Source: Acidobacteriaceae bacterium KBS 146
GTDB lineage: Bacteria > Acidobacteriota > Terriglobia > Terriglobales > Acidobacteriaceae
Assembly: GCA_000688615.1 (NCBI GenBank)
Contig: JHVA01000001.1
Location: 1,674,001-1,738,000, forward strand
Direction: 5' to 3'
Length of the DNA: 64,000 nt
Below the pieces are notes generated by a model. That model did no database searches. It saw nothing but the letters and a program-made list of their open reading frames with translations, and was not told where the DNA came from. The position numbers and the translations under genes are program-made. This document shows, piece by piece, positions 1-8,802 of this stretch (the first letter of the stretch is position 1; each line of letters begins with the position of its first letter).

Positions 1-33
1 GGGCTTTCCCTCCGGCCAGCCCCGGGATTCTAA
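1..33 (+). CDS. 3' end of an upstream gene (product unknown)
   Basis: An open frame enters from the left edge (reading GLSLRPAPGF) and stops at a TAA that overlaps the ATG of holA as TAATG. Such an overlap suggests translational coupling to holA. In many bacteria the LPS-assembly lipoprotein gene lptE precedes holA, but ten residues are too few to identify the product. Confidence 0.35.
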   Translation, partial: GLSLRPAPGF

Positions 34-1199
34 TGGCATCAACCCTTCGCAGCTTTGCCTCCACAGACCGGTTCGTTGCCGAGATCGCCTCGCCGACCTC
101 CATCCGGCCCGGCTACGTTCTGATCGGCGATGAGATCTTTCTGTATGACCGGTGCCGCCGGGCAGTTCTCTCCAGCCTGATTCCGGAAGACGCCCGTGAC
201 TTTTCTCTCCACGATCTCGACCTGGCAGAGACGAGCATCTTCGAAGCTCTGGACCGCGCGCAGACGCCGTCCCTCATGGCTCCGTTTCAAGTCCTCTTTC
301 TCCGTAATCTCAAGACACTTTACGGTCGCGGCTCCAAGAAAGAGGAGTTTGCTGCCATTGACGCCTACTTTCGCTCTCCAAATCCGCAGGCACTCCTGCT
401 CTTCGTCGCCGACCATATCCGCATCCCCGCCGATCTGCGCCGTATGGACTACCAAGACAAGGAGCGCTATGAGCGCATCCGCGAGACTCTTGGTGACTGG
501 TGCGGCATCGTCGAGCTGGCTCGCGTCGATGAGAGCGATGCGGTCCGGTGGATCATCGACACGGCAGAGGGTCACGGTGTCCGATTCGATCCCGATGCCG
601 CGCGCGAACTGGCCGACTCGTTGGGAGCCGACATGATGCTGATCTCCAGCGAGTTCGAAAAACTGCTTTTGTACGTGGGTGTTCGTGGAACCGAGGAGAT
701 TGCAAGAAACCGTGTCACGCTGGGCGATGTGGAGACCATGGTGCTGGCCGCCAAGCAGCGGTCCCTGTATGAACTGACGGACGCCATCAGCGCCAAGGAT
801 CGCGCTCGCGCACTGGCCCTGCTGCATGGCCTGCTCAACGCGTCGGATGGAGGCGAGGACGCAGCGATCGGGCACCTTTATATGCTGGCACGCACCTTCC
901 GCCAGATGATGATCATTCTCGAGAAGAACGTTCGAGATTCCCGGGCCATCTGGCAGGCGCTGTGGCAGGGCTTTCGCATGCCGCCCTTTGCTGCCGAAGA
1001 TCTGATACGGCAGGCGCGCCGCTACAAATCACGCCGCGAGCTGACCCGGGCTCTCCGGCTGGTGGCGCGAGCAGATCTTGAACTGCGGAGTTCTCCGGTC
1101 AGTAAGGTCCTGGTGCTGGAACGTCTGGTGCTCGATCTGTGCGCGGAGCCAAAATCTGCGCTCTATGAGGCTTCCATGCAGTTCGCGATGGAACTCTAG
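33..1199 (+). CDS. holA: DNA polymerase III delta subunit
   Basis: The 388-residue protein fits the delta subunit of the clamp-loader complex, which opens the beta sliding clamp and loads it on primed DNA. Family features seen are an N-terminal region with VLIGDEIFLYDRCRRAV, where delta proteins begin their degenerate AAA+ fold, the central LGADMMLISSEFEKLLLY helix region typical of domain II, and a helical C-terminal collar domain ending in KVLVLERLVLDL. Length is slightly above the usual 330-350. The start overlaps the stop of the preceding frame, supporting coupling. The C-terminal motif recurs in degraded form about 900 bp downstream (2086-2169). Confidence 0.9.
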   Translation: MASTLRSFASTDRFVAEIASPTSIRPGYVLIGDEIFLYDRCRRAVLSSLIPEDARDFSLHDLDLAETSIFEALDRAQTPSLMAPFQVLFLRNLKTLYGRGSKKEEFAAIDAYFRSPNPQALLLFVADHIRIPADLRRMDYQDKERYERIRETLGDWCGIVELARVDESDAVRWIIDTAEGHGVRFDPDAARELADSLGADMMLISSEFEKLLLYVGVRGTEEIARNRVTLGDVETMVLAAKQRSLYELTDAISAKDRARALALLHGLLNASDGGEDAAIGHLYMLARTFRQMMIILEKNVRDSRAIWQALWQGFRMPPFAAEDLIRQARRYKSRRELTRALRLVARADLELRSSPVSKVLVLERLVLDLCAEPKSALYEASMQFAMEL

Positions 1200-1256
1200 A
1201 GCTCGGGAAGTACAAACCTTCCCTATCACCGTCTAAGTCCATCTCAATAGTGCAAT

Positions 1257-1955
1257 TCATTTTGCGATTGCTACGGAAATTAGCGTGGAATCGCACTGGT
1301 TGTTCGCTTTGGGGTCTGCAATAAAGTAGATGACCTCTCCTTTGTCAACTCCGACCGATTTCACGCTGAATCCAGAAGAAGACAGAGATGTATCGCCTGA
1401 AGCCAGAACACTCGTTCCTTTTTCTACAGACCAGCGAACTCCATCACCGCATGGAATCGAGGGGTACAGAGACTTAATCGTGCCTTTGATATCTATCTTC
1501 AATTCCTGTGGGCTGCGCCATGCGACGACCGCAAGGCGAGTCGTTTCGGGATGCATCGTCATGCTGTGAGCTGGATGCGTACTTGAGAAAGGATCAAAAA
1601 TAGCATGATCGGTGAAATTGACCTCAACATGAGGGAACGCAGCCAGTGGATTCGATGGCTCCAACGTATCCCACCAGCAAGCCAAGCCGACCACCCCTGA
1701 GGAAGCAGGGCAGACAGCCGAGTATTTTGGCAAAAATTGATATGTGACCGGATCATGCACAAGGGAGGTACCTTCCATGAAGTACCAAACACCGTTCGCC
1801 TCTTGATTGAACGAAATCTGATTTGAGGTATCCAGTACATCCCCCGGTAGTTCCCATCTGGTCTTACTTCCGTGGTTATCCTTCCCGTCAATGTTTGCAA
1901 GGTCCTGTGTGAAGAGGCTGGTGCTTAGAACTAACAACAAAATAAGCGTTTCCAT
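1257..1955 (-). CDS. secreted protein of unknown function
   Basis: The 232-residue protein starts at an ATG with AGGAG about 8 nt upstream. A longer frame reaches 2066 but its extra 37 residues are not needed. The N-terminus METLILLLVLSTSLFTQ looks like a cleavable signal peptide. The rest is beta-rich with several aromatic and Gly/Ser stretches and four Cys, consistent with a periplasmic or exported domain. I do not recognise a family. It lies opposite in direction to holA and between holA and a holA-like tail remnant, so it may have arrived as an insertion there. Function is unknown. Confidence 0.6.
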   Translation of the reverse strand: METLILLLVLSTSLFTQDLANIDGKDNHGSKTRWELPGDVLDTSNQISFNQEANGVWYFMEGTSLVHDPVTYQFLPKYSAVCPASSGVVGLACWWDTLEPSNPLAAFPHVEVNFTDHAIFDPFSSTHPAHSMTMHPETTRLAVVAWRSPQELKIDIKGTIKSLYPSIPCGDGVRWSVEKGTSVLASGDTSLSSSGFSVKSVGVDKGEVIYFIADPKANNQCDSTLISVAIAK

Positions 1956-2040
1956 CGGTATCACTCCTAATCCTGACCAAGATTTGTGCTGTCGGAAAAG
2001 GGCCCGCCCGAGGTAGGTCACCGAGTATACGCCCCTTGGG

Positions 2041-2169
2041 CTGAGTGCTGGTCTTACAGATCTCAAATCGCATGGATCATATGAACGCCTGGTCGCCCCG
2101 CAAAATAAATTGCTTGTGATCGAGCGCGTTATCCTCGATCTCTCACCCAGCCGAACCTTCGCTCTATAA
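2041..2169 (+). pseudogene. remnant resembling the C-terminus of holA
   Basis: Frame +1 from 2041 reads through KLLVIERVILDLSPSRTFAL and then stops at 2167-2169. This matches the intact holA end KVLVLERLVLDL(8 aa)AL at about half of its residues, with mostly conservative changes elsewhere. Upstream residues TDLKSH also recall ADLELRS in holA. There is no start codon, and stops occur a little farther upstream, so it is not a gene by itself. It may be a leftover of a partial duplication or of an insertion near the end of holA. Confidence 0.45.
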
Positions 2170-2215
2170 GCCCTTTACCAGCTTGCGATAGAGCTTTGGC
2201 TGGAACAGGCACGTC

Positions 2216-3016
2216 TCAACCTGAATATTTCCAGAGAATGACCCGTTCCTGCTGGCTCCCGAACCGGTCTGCGGCGGCCTCCTCTGGCGTGAAGACGAAG
2301 GTGCGCTCCCACTCCCGCTTCATCTTCGGCAGGTACTTCGGCACCAGCTTTTCAAAGGATGGGTTGGCATAGATCAGGTAGATCTCGCGCGGCTCTTTTT
2401 CGAGCGACTTCGCCAGCTGCTTCAGGCACTTCTTCAACACGGGGGCGAGAAATGGATTGTAGAGATAGAGCACCAACGGTCCAGAGGGATAGGCAAACTC
2501 GGTGGCGTCGCCATGGATGGCTTCGATATTGCGGCAGGCCTGCCAGGGAGCGGAGAACTTTGTAATGTTTGCCGCCGCCGCCTCGCTGAGCTGCGGAATA
2601 AACTCGACCCCGATGATCTTTCTGAAGGGAAAACGAGAGGCGACCAGAAGAGCCCTGCCTTTGCCAGAGCCGAGGTCGATGAAGGTGAATCGCTCCCAGT
2701 GGAGGTTGAGGCTGGAGATCACGTCGGTCAGCAATGATGGCGAGATTCCGTAGTAGGCGGTGCTCCAAAGATCGTTGCGGTGTCCGGACGTAAGATCCTC
2801 GCCCCAGATGAGACCGCTGGTATCAGTGCCGTATTCCTCGTCGAAGGGATGGACAGGCCTTGCGACCGTCGCTGCGGCCTTTTGCTCGGTGGAGCTTTCG
2901 GCCACCTTCACCAGGTTGAGGCGCTGGCCTACTTTTTGCGCTGCGAGAACGCAGAAGCCCCATGGCCCCCGGTTGACGAGCACCTGCAGGAATCTTCTGG
3001 TAATTGTCCGAGCCAT
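2216..3016 (-). CDS. class I SAM-dependent methyltransferase
   Basis: The 266-residue protein contains the SAM-binding motif I FIDLGSGKGRALL near residue 112, followed by an acidic VEF at the end of strand beta-2 and LVLYLYNPF at motif IV. This is the layout of a Rossmann-fold methyltransferase. The first 60 residues are basic and carry a hydrophobic stretch (WGFCVLAA), with no clear signal peptide. The substrate cannot be told from sequence. Related acidobacterial proteins are usually just annotated as class I methyltransferases. It is transcribed away from the sialidase-like gene that follows. Confidence 0.7.
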   Translation of the reverse strand: MARTITRRFLQVLVNRGPWGFCVLAAQKVGQRLNLVKVAESSTEQKAAATVARPVHPFDEEYGTDTSGLIWGEDLTSGHRNDLWSTAYYGISPSLLTDVISSLNLHWERFTFIDLGSGKGRALLVASRFPFRKIIGVEFIPQLSEAAAANITKFSAPWQACRNIEAIHGDATEFAYPSGPLVLYLYNPFLAPVLKKCLKQLAKSLEKEPREIYLIYANPSFEKLVPKYLPKMKREWERTFVFTPEEAAADRFGSQQERVILWKYSG

Positions 3017-3229
3017 CCCCGCTGATTCTAACGTCGACGTGCAAGGATTCCAGCGATCTATTTTTCAGTCCGCTCGTTTTAGAGGCGGCATCCCTTGCAA
3101 AATATTCTCGCGCGCCGGAGTATTTCAGAAACGTGGTTTAACTTTCCTTTTCCCACTTATGCGTGAGGACCCCCCTTCCGATCGGCTGTTCGTTTTCTGC
3201 ACTCCGGATCTTTATAACGACCTTTGGTG

Positions 3230-4312
3230 ATGATGAAAAACAATCTGCTTCGTGCCTGCCTTCTGCTTCTGCTACCTGCATCCATGCCCTTGATAGCTCA
3301 ACCCGCCTCGCCCGAAATTACCAAGGAATTTATCTACACCACGGCCTCTTTTCCCTCGGCCCATGCTTCCACCGTAGTGCAGCTCAAGAATGGCGACCTT
3401 TTTGCGGCGTGGTTTGGCGGAGATCATGAGGGAGCCACGGACGTTGCGATCTGGGGGGCGCGCCGGACGTCTGCTGGTGGATGGTCGGCTCCGACACTGC
3501 TGGTGCGTGAGCCGAATGTCCCGACGTGGAACCCCGTGCTGTTTGAGACCCACGATGGAAAGCTGTGGCTCTATTACAAGTACGGCTTCAATCCGCGGGA
3601 GTGGACCGGCGCTCGGATCGTCAGCACGGACCAGGGCAAGACATGGTCGCAGGCGGAACACCTTCCGGCCGGTCTTCTGGGTCCAATCAAAGACAAACCT
3701 CTCGTCCTCGCTAACGGAACGATCGTTAGCGGAACCTCGGTCGAGAGCTACTCCTCGTGGGCTGTGTGGGTAGACCGCAGTACTGACAATGGAGCGACAT
3801 GGCACAAGTTCGGCCCAATCACTGTGCCCAGCAAGCTGATCCCTTCTCCCGCTTCGGTGCAGCCTCCTCTCAAGCCAGGCGCAGAGCACGTTACGGGAAT
3901 CATTCAGCCGACTGTGGTGCATCTCGGAAAGAAGCATCTGCGGCTGTATGCGCGTTCTACTCGCGACATTGGCCGCATCTGCGCTGCCGACTCCTTCGAC
4001 GACGGAGTGACCTGGACGGAGGCGCATCCGCTGGACCTGCCGAATCCCAACTCGGGCATCGATGCGGTCGGGCTGCCCGATGGACGCGTGGTGATGATCT
4101 ATAACAACACCACCAGCGGCCGCTCCCCGCTCAACCTGGCGGTCAGCAAAGATGGAGAGCACTTCACCATGTTCCACACGCTCGAGAGCGAGCCAGGAGA
4201 GTACTCCTATCCGGCGATCATTCAAGGGCGCGACTCCAATCTGTATGCGACCTATACGTGGAACCGGAAGCGGATCGCGTCCGCGAAGATTCCTCTCGCG
4301 AGCGTTCCATAG
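3230..4312 (+). CDS. secreted sialidase-like (BNR/Asp-box) glycosidase
   Basis: The protein of about 360 residues has a signal peptide (MMKNNLLRACLLLLLPASMPLIA) and a six-bladed beta-propeller signature. Three Asp boxes are visible (STDQGKTW, STDNGATW, SFDDGVTW), plus the WFGGDHEGA segment common to the BNR_2 sialidase-like family. True sialidases need an Arg triad, which I cannot assign with confidence, so the substrate could be sialic acid or another sugar polymer. TTG and GTG codons lie just before the ATG chosen, and no strong ribosome site helps to decide. An AraC regulator follows 45 bp later. Confidence 0.75.
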   Translation: MMKNNLLRACLLLLLPASMPLIAQPASPEITKEFIYTTASFPSAHASTVVQLKNGDLFAAWFGGDHEGATDVAIWGARRTSAGGWSAPTLLVREPNVPTWNPVLFETHDGKLWLYYKYGFNPREWTGARIVSTDQGKTWSQAEHLPAGLLGPIKDKPLVLANGTIVSGTSVESYSSWAVWVDRSTDNGATWHKFGPITVPSKLIPSPASVQPPLKPGAEHVTGIIQPTVVHLGKKHLRLYARSTRDIGRICAADSFDDGVTWTEAHPLDLPNPNSGIDAVGLPDGRVVMIYNNTTSGRSPLNLAVSKDGEHFTMFHTLESEPGEYSYPAIIQGRDSNLYATYTWNRKRIASAKIPLASVP

Positions 4313-4357
4313 CCGTGAGCTCTTCCCAAGGCGGTTGCGGCCTGAGAGACTAGGTCC

Positions 4358-5242
4358 GTGGCCGCCGGACGACAGTCACGGAGCAGCAAACCGCGGGAGG
4401 TGCCGGAGATCTTTGCACAGGCAGAGACCGCGCACGGCGTCGTCTTTCAGTTGCGCCAGGATGCAATCGGATCGCTGAATCTTCCGGGGATCGAAAAGAC
4501 CATCCTCTGTGTGCACGTCGGTCCCGCCGCCCTGCTGTCCTGCCGCCGCGACGGAAAGCAGTACAACGGCACGGCGGTTCACGGGGACGTGGACATCATC
4601 CCGGCTTACACACCCAGCCAATGGGTGGCCCATGATCATAACGACCGCAATCTTCTGCTGAGCCTGCCACAGACGCTGATTCATTCGGTCGCGGAACAGG
4701 CTGGGCATGATCCTCTGCGGCTGGAGATTCGCAACCGGTTCCAGGTGCGCGACCCCGAGCTTGAGTTTCTGGCGAACGCGATCTACCGGGAGATTGAGAA
4801 CGGCCAGCCTTCGGGCAGGCTCTACACGGAGGGTCTCGTCGTCGCGATGACGTCGCGATTGGTCTCGCAGCACAGCTCGGTCTCGCAGCCTTTGCGGATG
4901 CCGGAGGCCATCCTTTCGGGGAGGCGGCTGAAGCAGGTGCTCGCGTTTATTGAAGACCAGCTGGCGGAGGATCTGTCACTCGAGCAGATTGCATCGGTCG
5001 CCGGTGTGAGCCCTTCGCATCTCAAGACGCTGTTTCGCCGGGCCACCGGCCTGCCGGTGCATCAGTATGTGATTCAGCGCCGCATCGAGCGCGCCAGAAC
5101 ACTGCTGGCGCAGGATCACCTGACGATGGCGGAGATTGCCGCAGCCACTGGCTTTGCCCATCAGAGCCATCTGGCCCGCCATATTCGCCGGGTTACGGGC
5201 GTCTCTCCCAGCATGATGCGCCGCAGATTCGCAGCCGACTGA
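4358..5242 (+). CDS. AraC-family transcriptional regulator
   Basis: The 294-residue protein has the AraC/XylS architecture. The N-terminal part is a cupin-like sensor domain. The C-terminal 100 residues hold two helix-turn-helix motifs: LSLEQIASVAGVSPSHLKTLFRR and the conserved MAEIAAATGFAHQSHLARHIRRVTGVSP. It starts at a GTG. It lies between the sialidase-like gene and a Tat-exported hydrolase on the same strand and could regulate either, but the sequence does not show which. The ligand is unknown. Confidence 0.88.
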   Translation: MAAGRQSRSSKPREVPEIFAQAETAHGVVFQLRQDAIGSLNLPGIEKTILCVHVGPAALLSCRRDGKQYNGTAVHGDVDIIPAYTPSQWVAHDHNDRNLLLSLPQTLIHSVAEQAGHDPLRLEIRNRFQVRDPELEFLANAIYREIENGQPSGRLYTEGLVVAMTSRLVSQHSSVSQPLRMPEAILSGRRLKQVLAFIEDQLAEDLSLEQIASVAGVSPSHLKTLFRRATGLPVHQYVIQRRIERARTLLAQDHLTMAEIAAATGFAHQSHLARHIRRVTGVSPSMMRRRFAAD

Positions 5243-5314
5243 TTCCCTCCGTTTGTGCTCGTTGCCAGCCAAATGTGCGCGTACCTTCGAGGAAGAATCG
5301 CGATACTTCGTCAC

Positions 5315-6283
5315 ATGACTCGCCGCCAATTTCTCAAAAACTCTGCCACCGCACTGCCCGCCGTCGTGGCCGCTCCTCGTCTTCTCACGGTTCCGTCCGG
5401 TCCTTTTGACAAGGGCTGGTACGATCGCACGCGGCGTTTCGCGCACCTGCCTATGGCCCGCGTCGCCTACGTCGAAGCCGGACAAGGACCGGCGGCCCTC
5501 TTCGTTCATGGATATCCGCTGAACAGCTACCAGTGGAGAGGAGCGCTTGAACGGCTTTCACCGTACCGCCGTTGCATCGCACCGGACCTGATGAGTCTCG
5601 GGATGACGGAAGTTCATGGAGGCCAGATCATCTCGCCGCATACCCAGGCGGCGATGCTGGCAGCGCTGTTGGACCGGCTGAAGGTGGATGCGGTCGATCT
5701 CGTCGCCAACGACAGTGGAGGGTTGACTGCCCAGATCTTCGTTGCAAAGTATCCAGGCCGGGTGCGCTCGCTCCTGTTGACGAACTGCGATGTGGATACG
5801 AACAGTCCTCCCGCAGGCTTTCTTCCCCTGGTGGATCTCGCGCGGAAGGGCGTTCTGGTGGATCGATTTTTTGTTCCGCAACTGCAGGATAAAAACCTTG
5901 CCCGGTCGGACAAGGGCCTGGGAGGACTGGCGTTCACCTATCCCGATCGCCTCACGGACGAGACGATCGAGATCTATCTGCGGCCGCTTGCGCAGTCACA
6001 GCTTCGTAAAGCGCAGCTTGACCAGTTCACTCTCGCTCTTGCGGTCAACGACCTTGTGGGTATTCGCAGCAAGCTGAAGGAGTGGAAGGGTCCAGCCCGT
6101 ATGGTCTGGGGCCTCAAAGACCCTCTCTTTGGTGTGGAGTGGGCCGAGTGGATGGATCGAACGCTTCCCGGATCCCAGGGAATTCGCCGGGTTGAGGGAG
6201 CCAATCTTTTCTTTCCAGAGGAGATGCCGGACCTGATCGCAGAAGAGGCGGTGAAGCTGTGGAAGGCGAATCAGAAAGCCTGA
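5315..6283 (+). CDS. Tat-exported alpha/beta hydrolase
   Basis: The 322-residue form starts at the ATG giving MTRRQFLKNSATALPAVVAA, a twin-arginine signal, so the enzyme is probably exported folded. A 20-residue upstream extension in the same frame would bury that signal and is rejected. The fold is alpha/beta hydrolase: oxyanion segment FVHGYPLNSYQW near residue 65, and a nucleophile elbow in VANDSGGLTAQ. The order Asp-Ser there resembles haloalkane-dehalogenase-type families, where Asp is the nucleophile. The late acid and histidine region is less clear (VEGANLFFPEEMPDL), with the expected His replaced by Asn, so activity needs testing. Confidence 0.75.
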   Translation: MTRRQFLKNSATALPAVVAAPRLLTVPSGPFDKGWYDRTRRFAHLPMARVAYVEAGQGPAALFVHGYPLNSYQWRGALERLSPYRRCIAPDLMSLGMTEVHGGQIISPHTQAAMLAALLDRLKVDAVDLVANDSGGLTAQIFVAKYPGRVRSLLLTNCDVDTNSPPAGFLPLVDLARKGVLVDRFFVPQLQDKNLARSDKGLGGLAFTYPDRLTDETIEIYLRPLAQSQLRKAQLDQFTLALAVNDLVGIRSKLKEWKGPARMVWGLKDPLFGVEWAEWMDRTLPGSQGIRRVEGANLFFPEEMPDLIAEEAVKLWKANQKA

Positions 6284-6292
6284 TGTCAGTCC

Positions 6293-6329
6293 GGAGTGGC
6301 ATAATTGGTTCGACCAATTATGCCACTCC
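6293..6329. promoter_or_regulatory. perfect palindrome over the GH28 start, GntR/FadR-type operator candidate
   Basis: Arms of 17 bases, ggagtggcataattggt and accaattatgccactcc, are exact reverse complements separated by tcg. The core TGGT-tcg-ACCA fits the half-site pattern TNGTnnnACNA of FadR-subfamily GntR regulators, and the flanks AATTGGT/ACCAATT recall ExuR/UxuR-type sites that control hexuronate genes. The right arm contains the likely ATG of the GH28 gene at 6320. No T tract follows, so it is not an ordinary terminator, although it could fold strongly in RNA. Confidence 0.55.
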
Positions 6330-7708
6330 CCACCCGCCTCTCTGTCCTGCTGTTCGTGGCTTTAGCCTCTTCTCTTCCGCTCCTGGCGCAGGATTCCCGC
6401 AAGGTATCTGAACCTGTCGTGCCGCCGGTCTGTAGCGTCGTAACCGCGCATCTTCGCACTGCTTCGGGGGAGATTGCCGAAGCCGACGAAGAGAGGCTGG
6501 ACACAGAACGCATCCAGAGGGCTCTCGACCGCTGCGGAGCGGGTCATGCGGTGGCCTTGCGAACGAGCGGAGAGGCAGACGCATTCCTCAGCGGTCCGCT
6601 GGAGCTGCGGCAGGGCGTGACGTTGCTGATCGATCGGGGAGCGACGCTCTTTGCTTCGCGTGACCCCAGGCTGTATGAGACCTCTTCCGGCTCCTGCGGC
6701 GTTGTCAATGACGAGCGCAACGGTTGCCGACCGCTGATCTCGGTCCGCAATATCAGGAGCGCCGCTGTGATGGGAGATGGCACCATCGATGGTCGCGGAG
6801 GGGCAAAGCTGCTTCACCACGAAGTGACATGGTGGCAGCTGGCGGAGCAGGCCCGCACCGGTGGACGGCAACAGGTTCCCCGCCTGATTGTGGCTGATCA
6901 TGCGAATGACTTCATTCTCTACCGGATTACATTGCGCAACTCTCCGAACTTTCACGTGGTTTACAACCACGGCGATGGCTTTACGGTCTGGGGCCTGAAG
7001 ATCGACACCCCACGGCGTGGCGCGAGAAACACCGACGGCGTCGATCCCGGCGGATCGCGAAACGTGACCATCACGCACAGCTATATCCGCACCGGCGACG
7101 ACAATGTGGCGATTAAGGGCGGTGAGGCCGTCTCATACATCACCATCGCGCACAACCACTTTTACTGGGGCCATGGAATGTCGATCGGGAGCGAGACGAA
7201 TGGCGGCGTCAGCCATATCCGGGTGAACGATCTATCCCTCGACACACCGGACTCGGGGATTCGCATCAAGTCGATGGGGACGCGTGGCGGCGTAGTTGAG
7301 GATGTGAGCTATGATGATGTGTGCATCCGGAACTCCCCTCGGCCGATCGATATTTCGGCAGCGTACTCAGCCAATGGTCCGGTAAAAGGCAATTCGCCTC
7401 CGACGTTTCGTGACATTACTCTCCATGACGTGCGTATCTCTGGCGGGGGCAGGATTCTGTTCGAAGGCTATGACGAGATACATCCCGCTCAGGTTCGACT
7501 GGATGACGTTCAGCTGACGGATGACGCTGCTTATACATACTCCGTCATGCATGCTGATGTTGCCTTTGGGCAGGGTCCGGTTAATCTGAAGCTGCCTGCA
7601 GGGCTGGACTCTACCATGCAGGGAACCCCGCAGAAGGCGGAAACGGCGTCCTGTGCCGACAAGTTCGTTCCCTTCCCTGCAACCTCAGCATCGCCTGTTG
7701 CACCATAA
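6320..7708 (+). CDS. secreted glycoside hydrolase family 28 (polygalacturonase-like)
   Basis: The 462-residue protein has a signal peptide (MPLPTRLSVLLFVALASSLPLLAQ) and the right-handed beta-helix pattern of pectinases. GH28 signatures are present: NTDGVDPGGSRNVTI around the catalytic Asp, TGDDNVAIKGG with the paired Asp, a GHGMSIGSE motif, and RIKSMGTRGG with the substrate-binding Arg-Ile-Lys. It probably cleaves galacturonan or a related pectic chain in the periplasm or outside. The ATG has no ribosome site because it lies inside a 17-bp palindrome. An alternative TTG at 6305 would add five residues and lies in the palindrome too. Confidence 0.9.
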   Translation: MPLPTRLSVLLFVALASSLPLLAQDSRKVSEPVVPPVCSVVTAHLRTASGEIAEADEERLDTERIQRALDRCGAGHAVALRTSGEADAFLSGPLELRQGVTLLIDRGATLFASRDPRLYETSSGSCGVVNDERNGCRPLISVRNIRSAAVMGDGTIDGRGGAKLLHHEVTWWQLAEQARTGGRQQVPRLIVADHANDFILYRITLRNSPNFHVVYNHGDGFTVWGLKIDTPRRGARNTDGVDPGGSRNVTITHSYIRTGDDNVAIKGGEAVSYITIAHNHFYWGHGMSIGSETNGGVSHIRVNDLSLDTPDSGIRIKSMGTRGGVVEDVSYDDVCIRNSPRPIDISAAYSANGPVKGNSPPTFRDITLHDVRISGGGRILFEGYDEIHPAQVRLDDVQLTDDAAYTYSVMHADVAFGQGPVNLKLPAGLDSTMQGTPQKAETASCADKFVPFPATSASPVAP

Positions 7709-7746
7709 AGAGATAGCCTTACGGCACCATCTCCGGGCGAGGTCGC

Positions 7747-8802
7747 ATGCAAGCAAGTCCAGAAGCATCTTCATGGAAGCAGATCACACTCTTTCTCCTT
7801 ACCCTTGGTGTCCTCATCGTCTGCGCTCTTGTTCTGCAGCCATTCCTGGTGGCGATCGTGGGAGCGATTGTGGTTGCCATCACCACAGAGCGGCCTTACC
7901 TGTGGCTGGCGGAACGTATCCGGAGCCGTAATGTGGCCGCCACCGCTGCGCTACTGCTGGTGACGCTCAGCATCATGGTGCCGGTGTTCTTTCTCGCGCA
8001 GGATGTTGGGGCGCAAGTCACCGGCCTGATTACCAGCCTGCGCAGCGATACCACGCAACAACATATCTCGGACTACTTCAGCCGGCATCCGGCGCTGGCA
8101 CAACGCATTGAACTGATCACAGACAATATCGATATCCACAACACAGCGCAGACGACGGCAGCCTTTCTGGGAAAGAAGTTTGCTGTCCTGATCGGAAGCT
8201 CCATCGGAGCGATCACGCAGATCGTCGCGATGCTGTTCATCCTGTTCTTCCTCTATCGCGACCATGAACTGGCGGGGAGATTCGCGCGATCGTTGCTGCC
8301 GCTCAACGACAGAGAGGCTGATGTCTTCCTCGACCGGATGCGGGGAACCATCTATGCGACCGCACTGGGGCGCCTCGCGATTGCAGGGCTGCAGGGTGTC
8401 CTTGCAGGGCTGGCATACTGGATTCTGGGCGTGCCCAACGCTCTGCTGTGGGCCATCCTGACCGGAGTGATGTCCATGATCCCCGCGTTCGGAGCCTTCC
8501 TCGTATGGGTTCCCGTGGCCCTTTACCTTGGCTTCTCAGGCCACTGGATCAAAGCAGCAGCGCTCTCCATCTGGGGCGGTGGCATTGTGAGCCTCGTGGA
8601 TAACTTCCTTTATCCCGTCCTGGTTGGACCGCACCTGCGCCAGCACTCGGTGGCCGTTTTGCTCTCGATCCTCGGAGGAATTGCGCTCTTCGGCATCACG
8701 GGCATCGTTCTGGGACCGCTTGCGTTCGCAGCAGCGGCGACGCTGCTGGACCTGTGGCGCGCCCGCAGTCGAGGAGAGATCATCACGTCGCCTCTGGACT
8801 GA
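7747..8802 (+). CDS. AI-2E family (PerM/YdiK-like) membrane permease
   Basis: The 351-residue protein shows about eight hydrophobic segments, a soluble stretch around residues 90-140, and the late conserved motifs of the AI-2E exporter-like family (LPLNDREADVFLDRM, FGAFLVWVPVALYL, DNFLYPVLVG). Members include TqsA, linked to autoinducer-2 release, and several Na+/H+-type transporters, so the substrate is open. Its stop codon is directly followed by the stop of the convergent esterase gene, with no intergenic base between them. Confidence 0.85.
   Translation: MQASPEASSWKQITLFLLTLGVLIVCALVLQPFLVAIVGAIVVAITTERPYLWLAERIRSRNVAATAALLLVTLSIMVPVFFLAQDVGAQVTGLITSLRSDTTQQHISDYFSRHPALAQRIELITDNIDIHNTAQTTAAFLGKKFAVLIGSSIGAITQIVAMLFILFFLYRDHELAGRFARSLLPLNDREADVFLDRMRGTIYATALGRLAIAGLQGVLAGLAYWILGVPNALLWAILTGVMSMIPAFGAFLVWVPVALYLGFSGHWIKAAALSIWGGGIVSLVDNFLYPVLVGPHLRQHSVAVLLSILGGIALFGITGIVLGPLAFAAAATLLDLWRARSRGEIITSPLD

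Noticed and set aside
6293-6329. Intrinsic terminator of the upstream hydrolase
   Set aside because: The stem is strong but no T run follows and it contains the start of the next gene. An operator is more likely.
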